From Trochalopteron elliotii (Eukaryota; Chordata; Aves; Passeriformes; Leiothrichidae): a stretch of DNA of 64,000 nucleotides. A program made the translations under genes and the position numbers. The notes below the pieces were generated by a model. The model did not search any database. It was not told the DNA's origin and saw only the letters and a program-made list of their open reading frames with translations. Shown here in pieces: positions 1 through 11,190 of this stretch (within the stretch, counting starts at the first letter, position 1; each line of letters starts with the position of its first letter). The stretch lies in assembly GCA_024734555.1 (NCBI GenBank), contig JANPWX010000008.1, positions 5,774,509-5,838,508 on the forward strand, read 5' to 3'.

Positions 1-131
1 GTCCCTATTATATACACCTATTTATATACACAGTCGTCCTATATGGAAAAGCCCCAAAAGTATTACCTACATTATATATTCATGTGTTTTTTTAACCTCA
101 GGAGTAATACTGAATCGGGGATGTTAGTTTT
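1..131. other. Single-copy AT-rich sequence, nothing recognised
   Basis: Short AT-rich stretch at the window edge. It contains several TATA-type words but no gene, repeat end or other feature I can support. Confidence 0.5.
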
Positions 132-485
132 ACAATCATTTAGGTTGGAAAAGACCCTTTAGATCCCTGAGCCCAAATATTAACCCAGCTCTGCCAAGTC
201 CACCACTGAACTGTGTCCCCAAGCGCCATATCTACATGTCTTCTAAATACCTCCAGAGTTGGTAACTCCACCACTTTCCTGGGCAGCCTGTTCCAGTGCT
301 TAATAGCCCTTTCAAGTGAAGAAATTTTTCGTAATACCCAATCTGAGCCTCCTCTGGGGAAACTTGAGGCCATTTTTTGTCATCCTGTTCTTTGTCATCT
401 GGAAGAAGAGGTCAACCCCACCTCACTCCAGCCCTCTGTTCAGGTAGTTGTAGAAAGCAGTAAAGCCTCCCCTCAGCCTCCCTAG
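132..485 (-). mobile_element. CR1 LINE fragment, 3' end of ORF2 and tail
   Basis: A 5'-truncated chicken-repeat-1 (CR1) retrotransposon copy in reverse orientation. On the plus strand it opens with the inverted CR1 3' terminus (ATCATTTAGGTTGGAAAAGAC) and goes on through the conserved words GGGCAGCCTGTTCCAGTGCTT and CCCCTCAGCCTCC. Read on the minus strand, one frame (373 down to 140) contains the end of the CR1 reverse-transcriptase ORF, with the family's HWNRLP and VVELPTLEVF motifs followed by the aspartate-containing tail. Only the last part of ORF2 is present. There is no endonuclease or RT catalytic core, so the copy is inactive. CR1 insertions usually lack clear target duplications and I see none. 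This is one of the two clearest pieces of evidence for an avian genome. Confidence 0.93.
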
Positions 486-890
486 ACATCAGTATTTAGA
501 ATGTGTTTCAGCTGTCTCCTGAAAGATATATTTTTCTCTCTCTTTTAGTGTCGTTATTATTATTGAAACTTCTGAAGCGTGGCTGGGGAAGAGGAGAGAG
601 GTGGCAGGAGAAATCAGGCCATTTTGATCCAGAGCATGCTGGCATGCTGACCTCAGGGTACCACGCAGCAGGACACTGTGTAAAGGGGAAAACTGTCTTT
701 TTGCTTTGACAAAGAGAACATTCAGGGGAAGGAGGAGGGAGGTGTTATCTTCACAGCAAGGTCAAAACCTGCTCTGTTGGTACGGTGTCTGGATAAGGCT
801 CTAAGCAGGCTTGATCACAGCAGGGGGAGGCACTTCAGCATTTTCTTCATATTATGGTCAGAGCAGGTTGCCCTGAATTATTCCACCCTG
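486..890. other. Single-copy sequence upstream of a candidate first exon
   Basis: Mixed-composition sequence with a purine-rich patch near 570-620 and another near 720-745 (GGGGAAGGAGGAGGGAGG). No repeat is recognised. If the candidate exon at 891 is real, this would be its 5' flank, but no convincing TATA box lies at a suitable distance. Confidence 0.35.
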
Positions 891-972
891 ATGATGTACA
901 TCTCCAGGCTTGCAGCATTCCTGCTGCTATTCCCTTTGTATGCAAACCTAGGCTTGCAGCTTTCCAATGCAG
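891..972 (+). CDS. Candidate signal-peptide first exon, gene not recognised
   Basis: Two consecutive ATG codons (891 and 894) open a frame whose first 25 or so codons read like a secretory signal peptide: Met-Tyr start, Arg at about residue 6, then a run rich in Ala, Phe, Leu and Pro (AAFLLLFPLYANLG), then a polar stretch. The frame runs into CAG|GTAAGT at 970-978, a near-perfect splice donor. The split falls after the first base of a codon (phase 1), which is common for introns after signal-peptide exons of secreted or membrane proteins. The frame has no stop until 1076, so it could also be read through. The second ATG has the better context, with A at -3. I do not recognise the protein, and I could not identify a downstream exon in the window. 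Chance is a real alternative: hydrophobic frames followed by GTAAGT do occur in random sequence. Confidence 0.28.
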
Positions 973-3900
973 GTAAGTCTTTGTCTGTCAAATGTGATAA
1001 TGCCCCAGAGGCTCAGGCTTTCTGTTGTTACATGCTAGCACCCAAAAAGAAGGAATTCTCTATTTGTGGTGTCTGATGGTCTGCTTGGAAAAATTCAGGT
1101 ATGTGGAGCCACCTTGGAGTGATCCCAGGGCGATAGGCTCACTGTAACTTCAGGTATATGGAGCTCCTTTCCTGACAGTTTCCAGTGGATTGCAATACAG
1201 GATTTTTGATGCAATTCCTGGCTGTTAGAAGCTGTGGCCAGCTTGACACCAAACCAAAGGCCAGCTTTTCCTCCTGGCATTGACACCACTGAAGTTTGTA
1301 GCATGGCTGCAGGTGCTAGGCTTTGTAAAACTGCACATTATCCCTTTCCATATGGAGTCACCATGTTACAGACTTGCAGCGAGGTGGGGTCACTCTGCAG
1401 ATGCTTTTGTGGATGCTGGTACTCTTGGACAAGGAAGTAATGAAATGTGGAAAAAGGAAAGGAATAATTGTTAACCGTAGAGTAATAGTTTGAGAAAGGT
1501 GCCACCTGTGGGCCATCTCTTTACAACCAGAATCCTTTAAATTGTGAACTAGTTTGGAAGTTGGTATTTTGGATCCTGAAGCATTCACAGACGTTTTGAG
1601 AGAGCTTCTCTGAAAAGGGTAAGACATCTCTAACCTATGTCTTAGATGAGTGAACTTCTATCACACTGAAGACCAAACTGTCCATCACAGGTGCTGTATT
1701 AGTTCAGTTGCTCTTGACCCTCTAAACAGAAAGCGCTGTGATCAGATCTCTTGATTAGTGTTCAGGTACAAAAATTAACAAAACACTGTATAGGAAATCA
1801 CTTATGACTGCTTTTCTCAGTTAAACTGCCTGTGGATTAATTTCTCTGCCTTGCCCTTCTGGAATAGATGAGAACAGTCCTAATCAAAGCTTTTGTCAGG
1901 TTAGTATCAATAAATTGGATTTCCTTCTTCCCCATCAAGAACAGCAGCATTGTTCTTCTTTCTGCAGAGTCATTAAACAGAAAGGAATTTTCATCCTTCT
2001 CTTGATTGTGAAAAAGAGATGTAGGGGAAACCCAGATGCTCTGCAGTAGTAGCAGAAGCTGGACACCAATTATATTTCTCTAAGTAATCAGCAGAGAACT
2101 AATTTATCCTTCTTAAATGGCGGCCCATATGCTCATTGATTTTAGCCATACTGTAAAATCTGTTTTTCATGCTCTGTGTTGGAGAGTAAAGAAGACTGGA
2201 GTGAACAACTGTGTTTGGCAACACTAAACCTTTTATTGTACGAGCAGAAAACCATTTGTGATTGTTGAAGCTGTCAGGGTTTACTGCAACAAACTGAAAC
2301 ATTGAGGCAGAATGATCTGTGACCTGAAAATTGTATCGGTCTCTTATCAACTAATACAGATGCTCTTTGCAGGTTTAGGGTCAGCATATTTAGATATTGC
2401 TGGTTTAGGATGCTGCTGAGTCACATAGAGGCATTATTTCCTTCCTTGTTGTTAAATCTTCTGCCAGTCAGTGATGGCTTGAAATTATATATGAAAGGTG
2501 AAGGACAAGGCTTAGATAAGTACATATCCTGGAAATAGCATACATTCTCTAAATTTTTTTCTCTAATGTGAAAATTTTCTTTAGTGCTTGGATTGCTGTA
2601 CTTGTAAGAAAATGTACTGTATCTTCACTATGTAAAAGGATGTATGTTATTCAGAGATACTGAGTGTCATTTGAGAAAGTAAATATTCTAGAAAAGCAAG
2701 GATGTATGGATTTTGAAGAAAAGAAACTTTCAGGAAATACTTCAAGATGAAGGGAAACGTGTGGTGGACTTCTGGTTCTAAGTGCTATGGAGAATTGCCT
2801 CTCCTCCAAGGTATTTGCATTTCAGGGCTACAGAATGCTGAATAATAGGAAAAATTTAAATATATATTTGCAAGACTGAAGATTCTTGGGAGGGCAAAAA
2901 TGTCTTGATGTTTACTTTCTTATTATGGTATCTGTCATAACGAATTTAACTGTTACTTGCCTGTGTTTGTGGAAGGAGGAAGAGAATTTGGCAGTATGTT
3001 TCAATCAATTATGTTTCTGTTCCACATGTCAATAACAACATCTGCATGTTCCTAATTTATGCTAATTCAGGTGTCTGAGGACAAAGCTGGTCTTTGTAGT
3101 TATAAACATCTTGGAATTTATTCATTGACATGACTGTCATAAAGCACTATTTGACTGAAATTTATTAAACCATTAACAAATGTTTAATACCTCAGAGGGG
3201 CCTGTCAAAGGTGAATGCTATTATCTAACCATGTCTAGACTACTTGTCAGGCTAGCAGGGGAATTGGCAAGTACGCTATTTTTAGTCTGGATTAAAATAA
3301 GTGACTTGAACTAGAAACTGAAGTTTGTGTTATCTAAAAATACCAGGTAATAAGCATATTTCTTATCTTTGAATATGATCTCTTTTTGTCATACTTGGAA
3401 TTTATTGGAGTTGTGAGCTTTTAGTACTCTACTTTTAAGGAGAGATGATATGAGAGTGACAGTGCATTACCACTGTGAAGTAGTGAATGTTTCAACTATT
3501 AGGATATATTCATTAGTAGTTCATTGAATGTGTTCTTGGTGTCTTTTTCTAAATGACTGTGGTCGAGTCACAAAGTTTGCTGAACTCATAATTAGCCTCT
3601 CCTTTGATCCCGGTGACCTTTGGATCATGTTGTAGGCATTTCTTACTTCCCTGTAATTTGGTTCTTCTTTCTTGAAGTGTTCTGGGGTCTTAAATGTGTC
3701 TTTGCTTGGGATGTCCTTGGACTCTCATTCTTTGCTTTGAAAAAGTGTTTATGCATCAGGGCATTATGTAAACCCAACAGATATTTACTGAGTTACTGAG
3801 GTAGTAGATCTCAGTGAGGGTTTGGTGTAAACATCTGTTGCCTATATGAAAATGATTTTTTTTTCATTATGTTGACAAAAAATATTAAAAATGGCTGATG

Positions 3901-6900
3901 ATTCTTACACTGAAGTAAAGCAGAGTCTTCAAAATTCAACTATGAAATGAGAATGACTTTGTTTGAGCAAACAGCAGTATTACTCTTTATTACTGTTCAT
4001 GGCAGGTTTACTGCTTTGAATATGAGGAAAAAGTTGAATACCTTTCTATACCTAGCAAGACATCACATTCACTGAAATTCTGTGCTAATTAGCACACAGT
4101 CTACAATAGAGGGATTAGGGGTTCACTGCATATTTTTTTACCAAAGTGTATGTTTCTGTCACAGTTCAATCTGACTGAATTCCACTCTTGTACAGTACTT
4201 CAGGGAACTCAGAATGGAGTTGTTAGATTTGTGTTAGGTTTAGGCCTTTTGTCTATGGGTGGGTACATCGGGTTTCCAGTGATGTTTTTGTGTCCACTGA
4301 TAAGGACGGAAATCTCTACATCATACTGCAGCTTCAGCTGGATTAGGATGTGGCTACCTAAGGGGCATGGCTTTTGTACAGCCATTTTTCTACATTTACA
4401 CCTGTTAACAACTCAACCAAGATTGTATATGGCAGATAGGAGTCAGGAATGCATCAGCTCCCTGAGGCTTCTGCTTTTCCACTTGGTTTGCAAGTGGGGA
4501 GCATTTACCAGCATTTTCCACCACCTGCCTTCTAAATAATACCTTTGTATTTAACTCATATTTCTTGTGGTCTCCAGATTTGTGATAGGCATCTGGAGTG
4601 ATTGATCTAGGCTCTAATTAAAACAAGATGACTTCAAACTGCTAAGACAATCCTGCAGCCCATTTTTACCTTTAGCTTTTAAGAATACACTGTGTGTTTT
4701 ATATTGATATTTCTAAGAGTGTGTCTGTCACTGTTCTGAGCATCCAAGGAGTAAAGTCCAAAACTCTGGAGGAAAAGAGGTATTAAAGTGTCAAGAAGAA
4801 GTTAAGGTCTACCAAGCTTTGGTAGCACTTATTGAGTTCTGCTTAGCATTCTTCAGTACTTTGAGGCACATGTGAATGCTGTATTATTCATTGTCATTGT
4901 GTGCTTTCCCACTAGGGAAGCAATGATTTTTTTTCCCATGCCTTTGCCTGCTCTGTGGAATTCTGCTGAGTTCAGACACTGCATTCTGGTAAGAGGTATG
5001 CTTAGGAGCTGCAAAACAGACTTTGGCTGCTTGTTTCCAAGCCTGGCATCTGTGTGATTGACTCTGTTGTCCTCTCTGACCCCTGGTCCAGCCCTGCTGC
5101 TCAGAGCTGCAGCAGCTGTGGAGCTGTCCAAAGGGGCTAGCGAAGGGTTAGATGGCTGCTGGGTCATTATGCAGATGCAACTGTCAGGAGTTTAGCTCCC
5201 TGTTTGATGTCTGGGAACACACAGAAAAACAGCAGTCAGATTTCTTTTTTTCCACAATCTCTCTGCAGACCACACTCTTGTAAAGGTTTTAGAACACTGC
5301 CCATGGGTGTTTTCTTGCAACATAAAAATAAGCTCTCATACCCTGGCGCCTGAGCCTGTGTGTCCTGATGGTGCTGTTACTTCCACTTCGTATCTGTGGG
5401 TCAGTGATATATGAGACATTATACTTCAGAACTATTTGGTGTTAAAGACAGAAAAAAGGCTTTCTTTTTCCTCCAGATAAAGGCATTACATTTATTTCCT
5501 TATTCTTGGGACAACTTAATCCAAGCCAGTAAGACGGTATTTCATCTGATTAACAGAACTGGGTCTGCACCAAACCTCAGAGCATAGCAGTCCATAGCCA
5601 GATGGGACTTTGCTTGTCTCTTTCTTTGGCACTTTTGTAGGAGTGTTTGCAGCCTCTAACCAGCTGTCACCAGGGTTTGCACATCAAGAGTTGATTCCTT
5701 TCTGCTCTGATACCAGTGAGTGTCAAATGCTTGCTCTCTGCTGGGCCCTGCAGTTCATGCTCTTCTTCCATTAAGATCTGGAGTCGTCTGTGGTGGGAGA
5801 AGAGGTTTTTGAGATATAACTCCTGCAAAATAGCAGTGCAGTACAGCTCAGGCTGAAGTCTCTCAGTGGTATAGTCCCTGCCATCTGAGATTTTAAATTC
5901 AGAAATATTAAGGAATGAATTGAGCTGTTCCCTAATGAAATATCTGAGAAGCCTCAGGCAAAATTTGAGTCATGTAATGGACCTGAGATCAGGATAGCTT
6001 TGATGGTCTGGTGTTCTGTAATGACTCCTCTGTCTTGTGCTGGCAGCCAGCTCTAGCTACCCCTCATGCCTCAGTGCCCGTTTACTTTGGTAGCACGTGA
6101 TGGTAAATAATGAGTATTACCTGATGTCAGGTGCTTCTCTATGTTGAGTTTCTTACAAATAACTTAAGCCAGCTATTGATACCCCTTCACTGAGCCACAC
6201 CTCACTTAGAGTTAGGCTCACTGCTGTGTATTTACACTGCAAATTACAGGGTGATGGATGAGCCATTCAATCTGACACAACACCAGTTAGCTTCCTTCCC
6301 AGTAGCAGTGTATCTGTATTGGCTCCAGAACACGTAGCAGCCTGAAATGTTCCTTCGTGTAGGAGTAGAGGGATCAAAAATCCTGCTGTGCACAGCAGAG
6401 CCACTGCAGGAGGGAGCCCACAGGAGAAGTTGCTTTGTGTTTACTGAGATGTCTGAATGTTCACAGAAGTGGTCAGTGTGTTGCTTCTCATCAAAAAGTT
6501 TCTGTTTAAAAGTAAAGCAATAAAATTTGGCACGCTATCAGAACCTGATTTCATGATGGCAATATTATAATAATGTTGACTTTTAATTAAATGAAGTTGA
6601 CATATTTTAAGTCTGCAGATTAACCATCTGTTGTGGCATTAATGAATATCCTTCATGGCATCAGATCAGGACCCATGTTTTGTTATGTTTTGCCTTTTTT
6701 TTTTTTTTTAATTTCCCCAGATAGCTCTCTGCAACATATATTTGTTGATTAAAGCATGAAATATTGGCCAGAATCAATTTGGATTAGGCATTTACCCACT
6801 GCTGGGAAATGAACTCTGTCCCCAGGACTGGTATTTCTGCACTTCTTCTAGGTTAAAATGTTTCAGAGCAAGAATTTTTGTTTATTGTCTTTTGTTCTTC

Positions 6901-9900
6901 TCCGTGCCAAATGTATTCCTTTGAACTGCACCTTCTAATTCATGCTTGTGAGGAAGCCCTGTTAACACACTCATCTCTTGCATAGATAATCATACTTGGA
7001 GACTTTTCCGAGTTTCTTTATGAAGGTGCAGTGTTTCAAATGACTGTGTGAACTTAAGTAAAACAACTTCATGTGTATAATTGGTATATTGCATTTCTAT
7101 CTTTAGCACCAGATGTATTATGCATAAAATAAATATTGTTTTGTAAAAATGCCTTCTGCAAAGCAGGAGCTAAACAATATGCTTAGCTCCATTATGACAA
7201 GGTAGCTGTAAAGATGACATTATGTCATAATTTGCAACTGCATCTTCTTTTGCTTTACATGTTTATGCTGCTTATTACTGATAAGAGTTTTCTGTTTACA
7301 AAATGAATTAATTTTACTGTAACTTAATCTTGATGAGCATTATTTGTCCTCTATTGCCCTTCTGTAGGGAACTGTTTGGATATTGAATGTGCTTCCTGAC
7401 TTATTTTCAGAATGTCATTTCTTCTGTAGATTTTTACTGTTTTCATTATCACCGAGATCCTTTTGTGAACACCAATTAAGATGTTTCTCTTTCTTTGAAT
7501 GCTGGAGTTATAACATTCAATTTCACTTCTCATGAGAGGGAACTTAAAATAATGGCGATGACCAAACTGTGTTTGGTTTAGTATTTCAATCTTAGTTGTG
7601 ACTGCAGTGATGGAGGGACAAGTCTTCTGTGAGCAGCAGGTGAAGCACAAGTGACTTCTTAGGTCAGACTCCTAATGTTGGTCCCGTGAGGAAAGCAGGC
7701 CACATCAAGCACAAGTGAAACAAACAAGTCTGATACTTGATTTTGCAGTGTATTTTTCCCAGCCCTGCGTTACAGACCTTGTGTTATCCTCAGAACAAAT
7801 GGTTTGGCCAATTAGAGTTGCATTGTTTGGTTTTGGTTTTTAATTTCCTCCTAACTTGAGGCAGTGTGGTAGCTGACAGAGCATGTGGATAGCCTGATAC
7901 GCATCATGAATTCTTTCGTTCACAGAAGGTCTGCAGGTTCTTTTGGGGTCTCAGTAAGTAAGACAATGAGGCTTGAGGCTGAGTTTATTGCATAAAGAAT
8001 GGAAATGTAAAAGGTAGCAATCTTATCTCTCCTGGTATCAGAGACATAGTGGGAAAAGTGAGAGTAAGTTTGAGTCCCTTCTAGTGCTGGGAACTTTCAC
8101 TGTCTCCATCAAAGGAATCTCTTTAAGCTGATCATACTATGCACATCCTGTCCATGATGAGGTTTGTCAGCATTGTGGTCTTTGGACATTTTGTTGGAAT
8201 TTCTGCAAAGTAAACAAACGTGTTCATTTTTTTCTGCTGTCAGGTAGAGGAATGTTGTGTTAGGTGTGCTGCTTAATCTAGAAGAAAGACAAGATGGGTA
8301 GATTGTGTCAGACACCACCTTAGATCACATGTGGACTAGGTGGGAGCTACATACAGCTTCCTCTGTTACAAATTCATCAGCTATGTTCGCTCAGCAGCCA
8401 CTGAGTTGTGCTGAGAGCTGCCCATTCCTGTGTATCTCCACAGGAACACGTTATAGGCAAACAAGGCATGTGCTCAGGTTATAAAGCTGTTACTTCTGGT
8501 CACATATGGGTCTTTCTGAGCAAGGCTTGTGGTTATACCCTCCCTAGGCTTTGCCTGAAATTGCTGTCCCCTCATTTTCCAATACTTTCTGCAGCAGCCC
8601 ACCACAAATTCCTCACTGGTTAGTGGAATGGTCAGGTATAGCTATGATGCCCTGGTGCAGCCATTGGCATGGCCTTGTCTTTGCTCATTGTCATTTGTCT
8701 CATGGTGTAGTCCAGGCATTCCCTTACTGTGTGAACAAGCTGAGGGGCGAGCAGCTTTGATAGATGTCATGTTTTAGCAACGCCACCTGCTCTGTAGCAA
8801 GGGTCTCAGTCTGACTCTTAGCATGAGGGACAGAGAGAGGTAGAGCTCTGTGCTTGAACTCCCTTGGGAGTCCCTGATGTTCTGATCATTTAAAATCCTG
8901 AAAAGTCAGATGCTGTCTGAGTCAAGATAGATATCTGGCAAAATAATGAGGAAGAAAAGACAACCATGTCTAGGGCTTTTAAAGTCAGCAGTGCTATTTA
9001 ATGTTAATTTTCCATTTTAATAAGTAGCCTTTGAAAATATCTTCTGTATATCTGCAGGGATACGGCATGGTATCTTCCATTAATTAGATTAATTAGAACA
9101 TTTAATAATCTTCTACTGCAAACAGGACTCGCTAGTTAGCTGCTGGTTTTACTCTAACATTTGAAGAAAAAAAAGTCCTCTTGAGTGTAGAAAAAAACTA
9201 TTAGAGGTTTGGGTTCTTTTAAGAAGCAGAAAAAAGCTTTGCACTTTTGTTAGGATAAACATTGTTAGGGTTTGACATACACATTTTTCATGCCTAATAA
9301 CTGATTGATATCATTCATCAGTATAATTTGAATCACTGTTATCCTGAAGGGAATTGCCTGATTAAAAATATTTATCTCTCAAGAAGATGAAAGAATGCCA
9401 ACGTATAAAAGATTAGCAAGTCAAATTTTCTAAATTCAATGCAAAACCAGAGAGTAAAACGTTTTCTTTTCCTCTTGCAGCAGCAGAGTGTAAGGAGCTA
9501 GCCTCCCCCTCACTGTGTCTTCCCTACGTTGGAAGGAAGGAGCTTAAGCTACTTGGGGAGCACTTCTAGTTTTTAAGATCTTCCCAGTAAACAAGCTGTC
9601 AATACTGATCAGTCCAAATGCCAGTTCAGCTGTGAAAGGGCCTGTGCCTCAGCTACTATGAAAAGCTTGAGATAGAAATTAAATTCATATTCTTCTTAAA
9701 GGTTTTTTTTCTCATTGTTGCCACCTGCTCGGACACATTATGGCAATTCCTCTGGAATCAGACTTCACCCTATGTCTGTCTGTCACTCTCTCAAATTCTC
9801 TCCCTTCAGTTCTTGCATATTGGTTCATTTGCATGGACTGCCAGCTGTATCAGAGAGCTGGCCTGTAGCTGCTGTCTCTTTGGATGCAGTTTAACCCAGG

Positions 9901-10396
9901 CTGGTGCTGTGTGGTTTGACAACCTGAAGCTGTGGGGAAAATCTGTGAAAATTAATTGGGCTTCCACCAAGAAGGCGAGGTCTGGCTTCAGAGCCCTGGT
10001 GCTTTGGTGCTGGGCTGTGCAGCCTGCTGAAGGTCAGGGCTGTGGCAGTAGCAGCACAAGAGACTGTGCTGTATCCCAGGTGCCAAGGTGAGGATAGACT
10101 ACAGCAACTTGTGGAGGCAAAACAATGGAGGTTGCCAGGGAAACCTGGGTTCTTGACTCTGAGTGAATGCAGAATATAAAATATCGACATAAATATTGTT
10201 ATGCTTCATTTCCTAAGGATGCAAACGCTGAATAAATAAAAAAAGTTGTCAAGCTTTATTGTTTTTATCTGCTCTGAAAATTCTGCTAATTCTAGCGTGA
10301 TGAAATGTTGTCAACAGAGCTTATAGTCAAGTGTTGTGTACTTTTTGTGTTGCAAACATGGGAGCCTAGAGAGGGAGAGTATGAGGTTTATGGTTA
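973..10396. other. Long single-copy AT-rich region without recognised genes
   Basis: About 9.4 kb of AT-rich sequence with no repeat family or coding region I can support. The longest open frame (129 codons, plus strand, from 4150) shows no domain, signal peptide or codon pattern that sets it apart from chance. Landmarks are a T15 run at 6695-6709 and a pair of TTAATTAGA words at 9080-9097. If the exon at 891-972 is real, the left part would be its first intron. Confidence 0.5.
6695..6709 (+). repeat. Poly(T) tract, 15 bases
   Basis: An uninterrupted run of 15 T followed by AATTTCCCCAG. It resembles a polypyrimidine tract with an acceptor AG, but no coding frame follows, so I treat it as a simple repeat. 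Confidence 0.8.
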
Positions 10397-11190
10397 AAAT
10401 CATAGAATCGTATAGGTTGGAAAGGACCTTTAAGATCATCGAGTCCAGCCCAGCACTGCCAATTCTAGCACTGAACCAGGTCCATATGTACCAGGTTTAT
10501 ATGCCTTTAAAATACCTCCAGGATTAGTGGAGATATTTAAAATATCTCCACCACTTCTCTGGGCAGCCTGTTCCAATGCTTGATAACCGTTTTGGTGAAG
10601 GAAGTTTTTCTTAGCATCCACTCTAAACTCACCCTGAATTTCCTCTTGTCTTATTCCTTGTTACATGGGAGAAGAGACTGACACATCATTGCAGCCAGGC
10701 GGTCGCAGAGTCATAAGGTTCTCCCTGAGCCTTTCTTTCCTCCATCCCAAGCTCACTCAGCTGCTCCTCTTCAGACTTCTACTCCAGCCCATCTCTGGAT
10801 ATGCTCCAGCACCTCAATGTCAACTTGTCATGCAGGACCCCAAAAATGAGCACAGCACTTGAGGTGTGGCCTCACCAATGCTGAGGTCACTGCCCTGGTC
10901 CTGCTGCTCACACTATTGCTGATCCAGGCCAGGATGCCATTGTCCTTCTTGGCCCCCTGGGCGCACACTGGCTCATATTCAGGCACTGTCAAGCACTCAG
11001 GTCCTTTTCTACTGGGCCACTTTGCCCCAGCCTGCAAGTGCTTCTGGGGTTATTGTGACCCAAGTGCAGGACTAAGAATTTTGCCTTATTGAAGCTCATA
11101 TGATTGGTCTTGGTTAATCAATCCAGCCTGTCCAGATCCCACTGCAGAGCTTTCCTGCCTTGCAGCAGATCAACACTGCTGTTCCATGAA
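10397..11190 (-). mobile_element. CR1 LINE fragment, about 0.8 kb, C-terminal ORF2 part
   Basis: A second and longer CR1 copy in reverse orientation. The plus strand begins with the inverted CR1 tail (AATCATAGAATCGTATAGGTT, then GGAAAGGACCTTTAAGATCAT) and extends through GGGCAGCCTGTTCCAATGCTT to the part of ORF2 just after the catalytic core. Read on the minus strand, the frame 11037 to 10828 carries the CR1 motif [15 protein letters not shown], preceded by the SRTRAV block. The motif order matches the C-terminal region of the CR1 reverse transcriptase. The frame is interrupted several times by stops and shifts, so the copy is dead. The 5' boundary is approximate: similarity to the consensus fades around 11190-11230. 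A near-duplicate of about 20 bases (ATATTTAAAATATCTCCACC against AAAATACCTCCAGG) at 10510-10552 is a small internal insertion relative to the first CR1. Confidence 0.93.

Noticed and set aside
3797..3811. TGAGGTAGTAG word like the let-7 microRNA seed region
   Set aside because: Only about 12 bases match, the rest of the mature sequence differs, and the flanks form just a 6-7 bp hairpin (ACTGAG/CTCAGT) rather than a precursor stem.
4150..4539. 129-codon plus-strand open frame
   Set aside because: No domain or splice context, and its composition follows the local DNA. Its length is within chance expectation for 64 kb.
6690..6722. Polypyrimidine tract followed by CCCCAG, like a splice acceptor
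   Set aside because: No open coding frame of useful length follows and no branch or donor partner is evident.
8775..8795. CTCF-like word around CGCCACCTGCTC
   Set aside because: Three mismatches at the motif edges; not strong enough to list.
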